Made by a program: the position numbers and the translations under genes. Shown piece after piece: positions 10,442 to 21,245 of a DNA stretch of 64,000 nt. Source of the stretch: Stagonosporopsis chrysanthemi (taxonomy: Eukaryota; Ascomycota; Dothideomycetes; Pleosporales; Didymellaceae); assembly GCA_022560025.1 (NCBI GenBank), contig JAFISE010000031.1:184526-248525 (forward strand), read 5' to 3'. Position 1 is the stretch's first letter; each line of letters opens with the position of its first letter. The notes under the pieces are model-generated. The model was not told the DNA's origin and did no database searches. It saw nothing but the letters and a program-made list of their open reading frames with translations.

Positions 10442-13400
10442 CTAGTCCTTCCCTTCGACACCCATGACACCCCTTCCAAACCACTCACTAATGACAGCAA
10501 ATCCGTCCCTGCTCCTTCGCAACGCATCCGAGAACAAGTCGTGTCTGTCAGCACTCTCGATCTGCGCGCGCCTAATCGCTTTGACCGTCGCATTCTGGCC
10601 ACTACAAATCGGACACTCGACCTCAGCATCCCGGACATCCTCATCCGTGCTCAGACAGCTTTGGTGGAAGCTGTGCTTGCATAGGAAATGTACTACAGGC
10701 AGCTCCAGCGTCTTATTGCAGACCTTGCAACGCGCGGCTTGAAAGACGACAGGCTTGGTGTTGAGGTTGTGCAGCTCGGTCTTCTTAGTTTCCGTGTCTG
10801 CGCGGAAGGTCTCGATGGTGCGTCTGTTTGTGGCGATTTCGACGCGCTCGCGCTCGATGGTGGTGCTGAGGTAGGATTTTATCATACCCATTGTGGCGAC
10901 GCCGTTGGCGGAGAGCGTCTGGATGACTTGGAGGGGCGCCATGAGGCTGTCTTCGTCGATCTTCTTGAGGACTGCGTCGAGCTCGTCACCAGCTTCAGCG
11001 AGAATCTCGGGCGAAGATGTGAAGTAGGCCAATGCAGCGGGATACAGAGCCGGTTCCTCCGGGCCATATTTGCGAAGAGCTCGGATCGCACCTTGGGTAT
11101 CATTTGTCGCAGTGAAGCTGCGGAAGATGTCGAAGTGCAGTCCCTGTTGCTCACGAACAAGTATGGCGCCATCTCGGAAGTTGGAGAGATGAGAGAGCAA
11201 CAGAACATTTGATGTGTCGATCGGAATATCCTTTCCCTCGACAAGCTTTTTGGCCTTGTTCTCCCAGACCTGTCGCTCGCCATCCTTTTTGGATGACGCG
11301 GTGTGCAAGTACATCTCGAACAAGGTCGTGTACAGGTCGACCTTATCATCATCTCGTAAGTTCTCTGACTTGATGCAGGCCTCCAGAAACACGATGAACT
11401 CATGTGCATGATCTACAAACGCTGAGAAAGCTGTTCGAGGCTTGGGTACCTTGTACTCGGGCGCGGGTTCGTCTGAAGTCTGCTCGATGATCTGCGCCTG
11501 ACTCATTGTGCTCTTTTGATCGCCTGATGGGGGCGATGCGAGGGCATTAGTGTTCATGTACGGCAACGGCAATAATGCAGCCAAGTTCTGCACAGCACTT
11601 GAAGCCACTCCGAGACCCATGCCTATGCCACCTCCTGATGAAGGCGCATTTGGTATTACAATAGCATCCTTCTTGGGTCGAAACGCTGCTGTGTAGTAGT
11701 CGATGAAGAGCTGTGTGGTATCCTTGGGTATTTGCTCGAGCAAGATCGTGGCGTACTTCATGAGGTTGAAGTAGGCGACTTCGGGCTCCAGCCGCCAAAT
11801 GTAAGCCAAAGCTTCGGCATATCGTTTCGAATCTTCGATAAGCACATCAACGACAAGCTCGTGCTCGCCATGTTTGCGAGCCAAGAAAGCAGCCTGATCG
11901 TAGTACCCTCCCTGGCGGCACATGGAGATGGCTGTGTCCAAGTCAAACTTCAGGTCGTCTGGAGATTTGATAAACTCCTCCAGCTTGTCAACATCTTTGA
12001 GCTTGGCATAGCAATTTAGTAGCAGAGTTGTGTGATCAGAAGTCGCCTTGTGGTGGTCGTGAAGTTCCTCTAGATACTCGATCAAGTTGTGTATTCTTTG
12101 GGTGTCCAGAAACTTTGAAAGGGTTAGCGCAATGAAACCAGATGCAGCAGATTCATGACGCACCTTCCGTATGACCTGAGAAGGTTCAGTGTTGTCGATA
12201 GCTTTCAGGTACTGCTGCATGGCTGTGTCGTAGTCCTGCTTCGAGTACAGATAGTCGCCAAACTTTCTAAGAATGACGTTCTGCTGCGAAGCATCTAAAC
12301 CAGCTTTTTGGGCCAGGTTTATTGCTAGAACATAGAGGTTGCGCTGGTAGAGAATGTCGAGTTTCTGTGCAAAAGGCTTCTCGTGATATCTGAAGATCTG
12401 TTTGATGTCAGAACGTCATACATGATGTTAGGAGACATTGCTTGCCTTGCCATCGATTGTGAACACAAAGAGATCGTCCCACTCGGAGACGATGTGCTGC
12501 ACTTGTGATGTCAGTTGCTCTTGGTGAGCTACATATCGTAGTTCGGTGTTCAGTAACGTGAAGGTCGATGTGTTGAAGGCATCGTCAGCTGCACCAACAC
12601 CGAAAGCCCTCAGGGGACTTGATCGTGGCATTGCATTCGACTTTGGCGGGGCCACGATTACAACATAGTCTTTGAATGTCGAGATCATTTTCTTCTCGCC
12701 TTCATATGTGTAGGGTGGACCGCGACCATGCTGACCGTAATAGTATATGGCGTCGTTCCTGCCGACAACGACATCTTGGGAGATTTTGTCTACAGCAATG
12801 CAGTCTTTCGCACATCCGTACTCGTCCAAGGACTTGGCGGGCTGACCCTGACCTCGACCTGATATTACGAGTGTCATGATACGTGCAGTTGTTGCAATGT
12901 ACAGTGTTGTGATGTTGCCTTCTCTGAACTCTATGCCAGTAATAGGCTCTTCAGATTCGAAGACAGTGCGCTGCCTTGCTCCTCGATCGTGTATAAGATC
13001 GCCTCTGACCACGGTGACGGCGCCGTTTGCAAAGCCTACGGCAAGCTGCGACAGATCATCAAGCGCGGCGAAGGCTGAAATCGGGAACAGCTTGCGCCCG
13101 TTTTGGATCTGCAGCGTGCTCTGGCACCGTGGAATGCCAGTCTTTTTCTCCAACTTGTCCAATGCCCAGACTTTCAGCACCGGCTCGCTGGACAGATCTT
13201 CTGCTATTGTGACGAGCAGCGCCGTGCCCTCGATCTGCTTCATGTAGGTGACTGCGCCCGCATCGTGAGCCTGGAATGCGCGCACGACCTTGAAGGCCTG
13301 CGACAGGATCCGAACAACACCATCGGCGCTACCGACGAAGATGCTCTCGGAGCCGGAGACGACGCAGGTGGTGTTCCCGGGCTGCGCTGGGTGAGAAGGG

Positions 13401-13566
13401 TGCTGTGCGCGGCGGATATGGGTGGCATACCTCGGCGAGGAACGCGCTCTCGTCGTCCGGGAGCTTCACCTGCGAAACGTCGAAGAACTTGAACTGCCAC
13501 TTTTGCGGGGTCAGCTTCGTCTCAGTGCGCGCAATCATATGGTGTTCTCACCGGAGTCAGGGCCAT
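10442..13566 (-). CDS. VPS11: Vacuolar sorting protein 11 (Pep5), HOPS/CORVET core subunit
   Basis: Five exons on the minus strand: 13566-13552, 13499-13431, 13381-12446, 12397-12164 and 12112-10442, giving 974 residues. Vps11 is a shared core subunit of the HOPS and CORVET tethers for endosome and vacuole fusion. The N-terminus reads MALTP then WQFKFFDVSQVKLPD, followed by a beta-propeller-like half and an alpha-solenoid (LYQRNLYVLAINLAQKAG, TQRIHNLIEYLEELH). A C-terminal RING-H2 has CKVCNKTL, FLCKHSFHQSC and CPIC. Exon 1 codes only five residues. Intron 12398-12445 has a GC donor, and intron 12113-12163 is 51 nt without stops, so an unspliced reading inserts 17 foreign residues after QVIRK. 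Length agrees with fungal Vps11. Divergent from YRA1. Confidence 0.95.
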
Positions 13567-13985
13567 TCTGCTACCGGGCCATTGTGCGGCTGTTGATGTG
13601 GAGGGAGCTATCGTCGTCACTCTAGCCTTGAGCTATGGCCAGGACAGGCGCGACCAGCGATCCACCGTGGCGCAGCAGCTTGCTGTGATGGCTGTGAGTT
13701 GGTAACTGCGCAGCGCTAGCTGGTGCCAAGGCCGTGCTCCTTTCGCTCGCGCTCCCCTTCGTTGCCTTCCCCTTCACTCCACCAACTCCACAAGACCAAC
13801 GTCCACATTGCACCTCACATCACTGTTTACTGCGCTGAAGCTTTACCGCGCACTCCCACTAACTGCCTTCTCACTAGCTGCCACGCGCCCTGCCTGACAC
13901 CGCGACAAGCCTTGTCGCGTTCGCTGCCTCTAGTCAGCGCATCTTAACAAACACATCAACATCATCCCGCGCTTACACACCGACA
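13567..13985. promoter_or_regulatory. Shared promoter region VPS11 / YRA1
   Basis: 419 bp between divergent start codons. On the YRA1 side it is pyrimidine-rich with CA-rich stretches just before the ATG (CACATCAACATCATCC), as often seen at fungal transcription starts. No TATA box is obvious. Confidence 0.5.
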
Positions 13986-15489
13986 ATGTCCGAATCGCGC
14001 CTGGATCAGTCCCTTGAGTCGATCATTAGCTCGAGGAAGCAGTCCGCCCGAAAGGGTCGTGGTGGCCGTCGCGCCGATGCCGGTCGCCCTGCTGCGTCTG
14101 CGACTCCCGTCGGCGGTGTCAAGAAGTCGACAAAGCCGGCCAAGCAGCCCAAGTCAGCTCCTGCTACCTCCATCCCCTCTGGCGGTGAGAGCAAGATCAT
14201 GATCTCCAACTTGGTAAGTTGTCCTTCCAGAGGACGCGCCGACTTGCGCTAACCACATGCAGCCGTTGGACGTTGAGCAAGGTCAACTTCAGGTATGTAA
14301 GACCGCTGCAGGTCTTTGAACCTACTGTTGTCACTTTTGCGCACGAACGCGTTCGAACGACGAGTTCGAAATTTCCTCCAAGCCCTCAATACGGTCGTTG
14401 AGCCATGTCTTGCAAGCAAAGTCACGTCAGCATTAGTGTTTGGCAGACACATCTGGCAGAGGACTAGCAGCGTGCAAACTCCGTGAGGTGCTTCTGCGAC
14501 GGAAGTTGGGCTTCGAAGGGCGAGCAGCTTGAGCAACAGACACTGGCGTGCGCCAACGGCTCAGCCGTGGTAAGGCTTGCAACTTTAGGCAAGCCTACAA
14601 GCACTGCGAGATCGAGTCATTTCACACCCAGAGAGAGTTCCAAGTACTGAGGGCAAGGCAACATACTCTTGGGAATGACCCGTAGCGTGACAGCCACGCA
14701 TTTCTCCACGACCAAAGCTCTGCTTCGGCACTCTGGATGGCATTGTCTGAACCGAAAGGTCGTCTCACTGCGCCTACATTGATCCCAACTTTCCGAGCGA
14801 CGCCGTAGGACTGCCAAACATGGACTCGAGGACCATTGCAAACGCCGGCTCTTAGACACGCGCGTTCTGCATCATTGCTACGAAATACCTACCCTATGAC
14901 GACGACTAATATGCCTTGTAGGACTACTTTGCTTCTGCAATCGGTGTTGGCAGGCCCAAGAAGATCTTCATCCAGTACGGTCCGAACGGCAAGAGCCTTG
15001 GAAGCGCGACTGTCATCTTCAACCGCCCTGAGCAGGCTTCCAAAGCTACCGCTGCTCTCAACGGCGTCAAGATCGACAACCGCCCTATCCGCGTAGAGCT
15101 TCTCGTCAGCGCTGCGAACGTACCCGCCTCAGCCAAGCAGTCTTCCCTTGCGGATCGTGTCACGTAAGTTCCGTACACCATTATGTACTGGCCAAATACT
15201 TACAACTTCCAGACAGCCGAAGAAGGACAAGCCCAAGCCAGCAACCGCCGATAAAGCCGCTCCCGCTGCTGGCAAGGGACGCGGTGAGGGTACCCGTGGA
15301 CGTGGTGGACGTGGTGGACGTGGTGGTCGCGAGCGCCAGAAGAAGAAGACTGTTGAGGAGCTCGATGCCGAGATGGCCGACTACTTCCCCACGGCTGACG
15401 GTGGAAACGATGCCATGGCCACCAACGGTGCTGAGGCTGCCCCCGCTGCCGCAGTAGGCGACACCGCCATGGACGATGAGATGCTCTGA
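13986..15489 (+). CDS. YRA1: Yra1/ALYREF-type mRNA export adaptor
   Basis: Exons 13986-14213, 14263-14292, 14922-15163 and 15213-15489 encode 258 residues. ALY/REF proteins are nuclear RNA-binding adaptors that bridge the UAP56/Sub2 helicase and the export receptor. The N-box (SRLDQSLESIISSRK) and C-box (KTVEELDAEMADYF) are the two short helicase-binding motifs that define the family. Between them lie a basic Arg/Gly linker, an RRM (about residues 74-155; KKIFIQYGPNGKSLGSATVIF) and an RGG tract (GRGGRGGRGGRE). Exon 2 is a 30-nt microexon. Intron 3 is 629 nt (14293-14921), an order of magnitude longer than usual here, recalling the autoregulatory long intron of yeast YRA1. Confidence 0.93.
14293..14921 (+). 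promoter_or_regulatory. Long intron of YRA1, candidate autoregulatory element
   Basis: 629-nt intron with a GTATGT donor, a GACTAAT branch-like motif about 12 nt before the acceptor and a TAG acceptor. The typical intron in this window is 45-55 nt. It contains the 12-nt palindrome CGAACGCGTTCG at 14344-14355. Baker's yeast YRA1 also has one unusually long intron that mediates feedback control. A regulatory role here is inference from that precedent. Confidence 0.5.
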
Positions 15490-17185
15490 GCAGCTCCAAC
15501 CCTTGCACAGCCCGGATGGCTTGTTCTTCCCTTTACTTCAAACCCCGTATCGGGCGACAATTGATGCACTCCTCGAAGCGACCGGTTCTTCTCCGTTTTC
15601 CTTTTGGGAACCCTTTCTTTTTTACAACGACTGAAACGACCATTTCAAATTGCAAATGACTTTGGGTCGCTATATCACCCGGTTCGGTTTCTGTACAATA
15701 CACGAGGATCGATGAGCATTCAGCTCCCTTCAATTCTAGCTAGCCATCAAAGGATAGCAGTCAGTGAATGGACGCTTACCATGCATGCACCACGGAGCTT
15801 GTGAAGTATATCAACGTTCGATGTGATTCGTCGCTTTTCTAGACACGGCTTGCAACGCATAACCACCAAACGTTGCAGGCTGCATACATGCTTTAACAGA
15901 CTGCGGTAAGTCAAGGCTGGCTCGGAGATACGGCCAGGAGACAGCGTTTGGCCGGAACAGGGCGCCGGGGCGCTCAAGCGGAAGCAGTTCGGGAATGAAC
16001 GCGCACGCTTGATCAACTGACAGCATGCTGAAACCGCATGGCAGTACCGATGAGACTGCTTCAGTCGACCTCTCAATAGATAGCACACCATGTCCGATCG
16101 GCTGGGTTCCGCGCGAAGATGCTCGGAACGAGACCGCACCCCACTTCCTCTACACCAGCTTATTACAAACGTGTGCTGTCTACAACCGAGCAACGACTGT
16201 GTGCTCCCTGTTTGCTCTCAGTTGAGCATTCGTGAAGAGTGCCATGTCACACAACACTGAGCATCCGGAGGACGCGTGCAGCCATGTTCCGGTTACCAGA
16301 ACGGAAGGTTCCTATTCGTGTCTGTATAGCCTTTGATGCGGAGATCTCACGCCAGCACCATTAGCCCTGCGTCTTCAGCTTGTTCCCCGCGACAGCGCCA
16401 GCTAGAAGCTTACGGTAACGCGTCGTTCTGGACCCCGTGCGACTCGCTGGGGTAATGGAGCGTTCATCCGATGCAACCGCTTCGGGTCGGATAGGCTCGC
16501 TCTGAAACCTACTGGCATTGAGAGCCAATTTTGCTGGCCTACGAGGTGATCACGGATGAAGTGATATTGACACGAAGGCGCTTTTGCACACGTCCAGCCT
16601 CTGGACATCTGTCTCCGGTGCTCGCTCGAAAGGCGGCCGAGCGCGCAGCAGTGGGGCAAGACGGCTATCGTGTTCGGCGTTAGTACAGTTTCCGTGGTGG
16701 ATAAGGCTATGCTCGAGAAGTGATGAATGCCGAGCGTGGAGAACGAGCATGGCGCAGAGCTTCTTGTCGCAAATGCAAAAGTAGCCCAGCTCGACAAAAA
16801 CGCGCAGCAACGAATCCATAGTCACGCATTTCTGCTAGACTGTGTCTATTCCAAATTAGAAGGATCAAGCTTCACGTTTGGCGTGGCTACACGCGGTAAC
16901 ATGACGGAGTGACGCACGATTGCGGGGGAGGGGTGAGGGGCAGGAGCTCGACAAGCGCCACTTGACACGCGCGAGCTTTGTTGCGATAGGCCGCCAGCCC
17001 GCTCGAGACGGGCTCCTGATGGCCGAGGCTGCTAGGCGATCCTCCATTTTGGTGCTCGTCTGGTGGAGTCTTCCCTTCGTGCTGTCGTAGCGGCGAGTAC
17101 TTAAGATACGGCTACCCCTCATCTGCTCAATCAGTCCTCACTCACATTTTGCTTTCTCTGATACCCCAATTAGCAACCACACATC
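15490..17185. other. Intergenic, ALDH promoter at its right end
   Basis: 1.7 kb with no supported gene. Several frames of 80-150 codons overlap on both strands with poor composition. Two AGGGG stress-element-like motifs occur at 16929-16940, about 250 bp upstream of the ALDH start. Confidence 0.45.
16929..16940 (+). promoter_or_regulatory. Paired AGGGG (STRE-like) motifs upstream of ALDH
   Basis: AGGGG at 16929-16933 and 16936-16940, two nucleotides apart, about 246 bp upstream of the ALDH ATG. AGGGG is the yeast stress response element recognised by C2H2 factors. Function here is inferred from motif and position only. Confidence 0.3.
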
Positions 17186-18799
17186 ATGTCTGATCTTACA
17201 GTGAAGATTAAGACTCCCCAGATGGAGTATGACCAGCCCACTGGTCTGTAAGTTGCTCTACCCGCTCCCGCGAACCGGAAGCTTCGTTTTCCATTTGCGG
17301 TCACTGACGTGGTTTAGCTTCATCAACAACGAGTTCGTCAAGTCCGTTGACGGAAAGACCTTCGAGGTCATCAACCCTTCCACAGAAGAGGTCATCACAA
17401 ATGTCCAGGAGGCCAGCGAGAAGGATGTCGACATCGCAGTTGACGCTGCCCGCAAGGCCTTTAACGGACCTTGGAGGAAGGAGACTCCTGAGAACCGTGG
17501 AAAGCTCCTCGTCAAGCTTGCCGATCTTTTCCTTGAAAACGCTGACCTTCTCGCCACCGTCGAGGCTCTCGACAACGGCAAGGCCTTCACCATGGCCAAG
17601 AACGTCGATGTCGGAGCTGCCGCAGGCTGCTTGAGGTACTACGGAGGCTGGGCCGACAAGATCGAGGGCAAGGTCGTCGACACAACACCCGACACATTCA
17701 ACTACATTCGCAAGGAGCCCGTAAGTACACTTAATCTCGGACAGGCGAAGCTTGCTAACCTTCGTAGATTGGTGTTTGTGGTCAGATCATTCCCTGGAAC
17801 TTCCCGCTTCTCATGTGGGCATGGAAGATTGGTCCCGCGATCGCTGCTGGTAACACTGTCGTGCTGAAGACCGCTGAGCAGACACCTCTCTCTGCTTACG
17901 TTGCCTGCACACTCATCCAGAAGGCCGGTTTCCCTCCTGGTGTCATCAACGTCATTACCGGTTTCGGTAAGGTCGCTGGTGCTGCCATGTCCTCACACAT
18001 GGGCATTGACAAGATTGCCTTCACTGGTTCCACTGTTGTCGGTCGCCAGATCATGAAGGCTGCTGCTGGTTCCAATTTGAAGAAGGTCACACTCGAGCTT
18101 GGTGGCAAGAGCCCCAACATTGTCTTTGCTGATGCCGACATCGATGAGGCCATCAACTGGGTCAACTTTGGTATCTACTTCAACCACGGCCAGTGCTGCT
18201 GCGCTGGTTCGCGTATCTACGTCCAGGAGGAGATCTACGACAACTTCATTGCGCGCTTCAGGGAGCGCGCTGCTCAGAACAACGTCGGTGACCCATTCAA
18301 GGAGGACACCTTCCAGGGTCCCCAGGTCTCTCAGCTGCAGTTCGACCGCATCATGTCCTACATTGAGGAGGGCAAGAAGGCCGGTGCCACTGTTGAGACC
18401 GGTGGTAAGCGCAAGGGCGACAAGGGTTACTTCATTGAGCCCACCGTCTTCTCGAACGTCACCGAGGACATGAAGATCCAGCAGGAGGAGATCTTCGGCC
18501 CCGTCTGCACAATTTCCAAGTTCAAGACAAAGGCCGATGTCATCAAGCTTGGCAACAACTCCACTTACGGTTTGGCCGCCGCTGTTCACACCACCAACCT
18601 CAACACCGCCATCGAGGTTGCCAACGCACTGCGCGCTGGAACTGTCTGGGTAAACACCTACAACACTCTTCACTGGCAGCTTCCGTTTGGAGGTTATAAA
18701 GAGTCTGGCGTTGGCAGGGAGCTTGGGGAGGCTGCTCTGGAGAACTACGTCCAGAGCAAGACTGTATCGATCCGTCTTGGCGATGTTTTGTTCGGTTAA
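17186..18799 (+). CDS. NAD(P)-dependent aldehyde dehydrogenase (class 1/2 type)
   Basis: Exons 17186-17247, 17318-17720 and 17768-18799 encode 498 residues, matching the family's roughly 500. It oxidises aldehydes such as acetaldehyde to acids. Family motifs are all present: PWNFPLLMWAWKIGPA, FTGSTVVGRQI (nucleotide fold), LELGGKSPNIVF with the general-base Glu (about 265), FNHGQCCCAGSR with the nucleophile Cys (middle of the three, about 299), and EEIFGPV. No targeting peptide is evident, so it is probably cytosolic. It is close to the abundant fungal ALDHs known as the Alt a 10/Cla h 10 allergen group, by recollection rather than alignment. Codon use is strongly biased to C-ending codons, suggesting high expression. 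Confidence 0.95.
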
Positions 18800-19142
18800 G
18801 CGCTTTTTGGCATGAAAATGAGCGTACGATGTTACGGACCTGTACATAATTAAGTGAAGCAATGTTATAGCTTTCAAATTGCGTTGTCGTGTATAGCATG
18901 TTGTTCGAAGCCAGATACCCATATCACGTGGACAGGTGACATGACTCAGTCACGTGACCCTCCAGAACATTACACAGAGTACTTCCTTCAGCTTTCTAGT
19001 TACTCACTCTATCGATCTACACACTTATTCTCAGCTTATTGCCCTCTCCAAATAGTTGTGTCCAGTCGTTGCACAGCTCGCCTCGAGCTCACGCCGTCCG
19101 GGTTGACGGAGCCGGCATGCAGCCGAGCGAGCTGTCAGACTA

Positions 19143-19383
19143 CGAAGAAGCTCGTTTGTTTTGAGCGCTCGTTGGTGGGGACCTTAGATCCTTACGTTGG
19201 CTACAGTCCCTACAATACATTTATTAAATCTTCCTGCGCAGATATGTTGTATTTACTGCGCTCTTTTCTCTACGCTACTAACGCTAAATCTCAAGTGTAT
19301 CCTACAGGAATTGTAGCGCGCACAGAGGATTTAGTAAGGGTGGCGTGTCAATCCAATCAGCCAAAAAGAAACGAGCTTCTTCC
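19143..19383 (+). mobile_element. MITE-like element, copy 1
   Basis: 241 bp bounded by an inverted repeat: left CGAAGAAGCTCGTTT and right AAACGAGCTTCTTCC, 14 of 15 positions complementary. TA dinucleotides flank it at 19141-19142 and 19384-19385, the target-site duplication of Tc1/mariner-type transposons. There is no coding capacity. A diverged second copy of nearly the same length lies at 20730-20968 in the same orientation. Confidence 0.75.
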
Positions 19384-19600
19384 TACTCCAGAATCAGGCG
19401 TTTGACGCAAGACCCAAAGACGGTCTATGTGAAGCCATTCACTGCGACACCAAACATGGCAAACGAGGGATGATCTCTAAACTCTATTTGTGCAATCCAT
19501 GCATTGCGTACGAGCAAGGGAAAAGGCATTCGGTCAACAGTGCTGAGGGTATCGCGTGGCAAGTGCAGCGAAACGCGAAAAGGCTTTCTAAGCTCGGCCG

Positions 19601-19890
19601 TTGATTGAGTTCTCTGGTTTCTTCCCACACTCACCATTGATTCAATTCTCTGGTTTCTTTCTATACTTACCACCGATTTAGTTCTCTGGTTTCTTCCCAC
19701 ACTTACTATTGATTAAGTTCTTTGGGCTCTTCCTACACTCGCCATTGATAAAGCTCTCTGGTTTCTTCCCGCACTCACTATTGATTTAATTCTCCAGCTT
19801 TCTCTTACAATAACTATTGGTTAAGTTCTCTAGCTTGCTGTTGATTCAGTTCTTTAGCTTGTACGTAGATTGTCTATTAATCAAGCTTTC
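19601..19890. repeat. 36-bp minisatellite, about 8 units
   Basis: Units start at 19609, 19645, 19681, 19717, 19753, 19789, 19825 and 19849. All are exactly 36 bp except the seventh (24 bp). The shared core is GTTCTCTGGTTTCTTCCCAC followed by ACTNACTATTGATTNA; the first five units are most alike and later ones decay. Read on the minus strand the period is 12 codons (NQRTKS/NQRIES-like), leaving the first part open. Confidence 0.85.
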
Positions 19891-20729
19891 TTGACTTGAC
19901 TCTAGTTCGCACCTAAGAGGTGACTTAGTCAGGTTATAAACGCTTAAAATGCTGCTGCAATGTACCACACTGACATGTCCCAGTGTCTAGGTCTGTCCCT
20001 ACAGGTGCTGACTGTCTTGAACCTTCAAGGCCCTCCTATGTCTAGGGAATGCTAAGCCAACCCTTGGCTAGCCTGGCCTCCTTAACTTAGCCCACTCTCG
20101 ACTCGAGCCTACATCCTTATCCATCCTCCAGGGTCATTGGCTTGACTGTCGCGCCTTCTGAGCATCAGGGCTGGAACGCAACCGCGCACGCATATCCTAT
20201 ACAAGCACCCCTCCTCCACCATTGCCAGATCTGTCTAGCAAATCACAGCCATCAAGGAGAGCAACTCAAGCTTACATCTGCCAGTGAACGCCTTCATCAC
20301 GCTGGATCTGCCGGCCATCTTCTCGTTCACGCTTCTAAGGCGTATTGAACGTACTTCACCTATGAGAGCAGGCATTGGCGGGCTATAGGTTTCCAAGCCA
20401 GATGCGTATGAACACGCCGATATGTTCTTCGAATAACACCAGGACGCAGTCAACGCCTCGCCATAGTGAGGGTGAGCTGGTGGTCGCGGGAAGTCTAGTC
20501 GTGGTGGGAAACCCGGGAACGCAGAACCTGTTGTCGATGGAGCGATACGAGCATCCACACCAAGATCGGATTCCCGTTTTCGCTTGTTAGATATTGCCCA
20601 GTTCCATGTAGACTTCATGGCACTGGAAGGGCGAGGAGGATGCAAGAATGCCCTGGGACATGCGCGTACACCTGCGGGCAGCATATCTGGCTTGGCCAAG
20701 CCTCTAAATATGCACAAGCACCCCATGTA

Positions 20730-20968
20730 CGAAGGAGCTCGTTTCTTTTGAGCGATTGTTTAGGGGGACAATAGATCACTAAGTTAGCTACAACTCCTAC
20801 AACAAATTCACTAGATCTCTCTGCGCAGGCATGTAGTATTTGCTACTCTCTATTCTCATAGCAACTAAAGCTGAATTTTAATTGTATTCTGTAGTAACTG
20901 TAGCGCGCACCAAAGAGTGAGTAAGGGCACCATGTAAATCTGGTCGGACTAAAAAAATAGATTCTTCG
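20730..20968 (+). mobile_element. MITE-like element, copy 2 (diverged)
   Basis: 239 bp with TA at 20728-20729 and 20969-20970. The left end (CGAAGGAGCTCGTTTCTTTT) closely matches copy 1, while the right end (ATTCTTCG) retains only the outer part of the inverted repeat. Internal blocks shared with copy 1 include CTGCGCAG and TGTAGCGCGCAC, in the same order and spacing. Many differences are transitions. Confidence 0.7.
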
Positions 20969-21245
20969 TAGCCTATCGATAAGGAAGCATGTTCGTGTCG
21001 TGGTGTCGGCAGGGATGGCCCAGATACACATGCTCAGGTGTCACTCTAGCGAGCTGGTTGCGTCAGAGCTTCGGTGACTTCAGTCTTCTAGACACGCGCC
21101 GACACAAACCACAACTGCCCCAGGCTACCATTTCTTTGATTTGCCCGTGACTTGCCACCTCGACACACCATGAGGACACGTGCAAGATACGCTCGTGGCG
21201 AAATGATATGACCACAACGTTATCAACTAGTGTGTTGTTGGTACG

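Larger units (their letters stand above)
18800..21245. other. Gene-free repeat island
   Basis: 2.4 kb without a supported gene, more AT-rich than its flanks. It contains two copies of a TA-flanked inverted-repeat element (19143-19383 and 20730-20968) with a 36-bp minisatellite between them (19601-19890). Remaining sequence is unassigned. Confidence 0.6.

Noticed and set aside
17993..18922. A 309-codon frame antisense to the aldehyde dehydrogenase
   Set aside because: A shadow of strong C/G-ending codon bias on the opposite strand; no independent signature.
19143..20968. The two 240-bp repeats as long terminal repeats of a retrotransposon
   Set aside because: The 1.35-kb interior has no gag/pol coding, and each copy has its own inverted ends and TA flanks, which fits MITEs better than LTRs.
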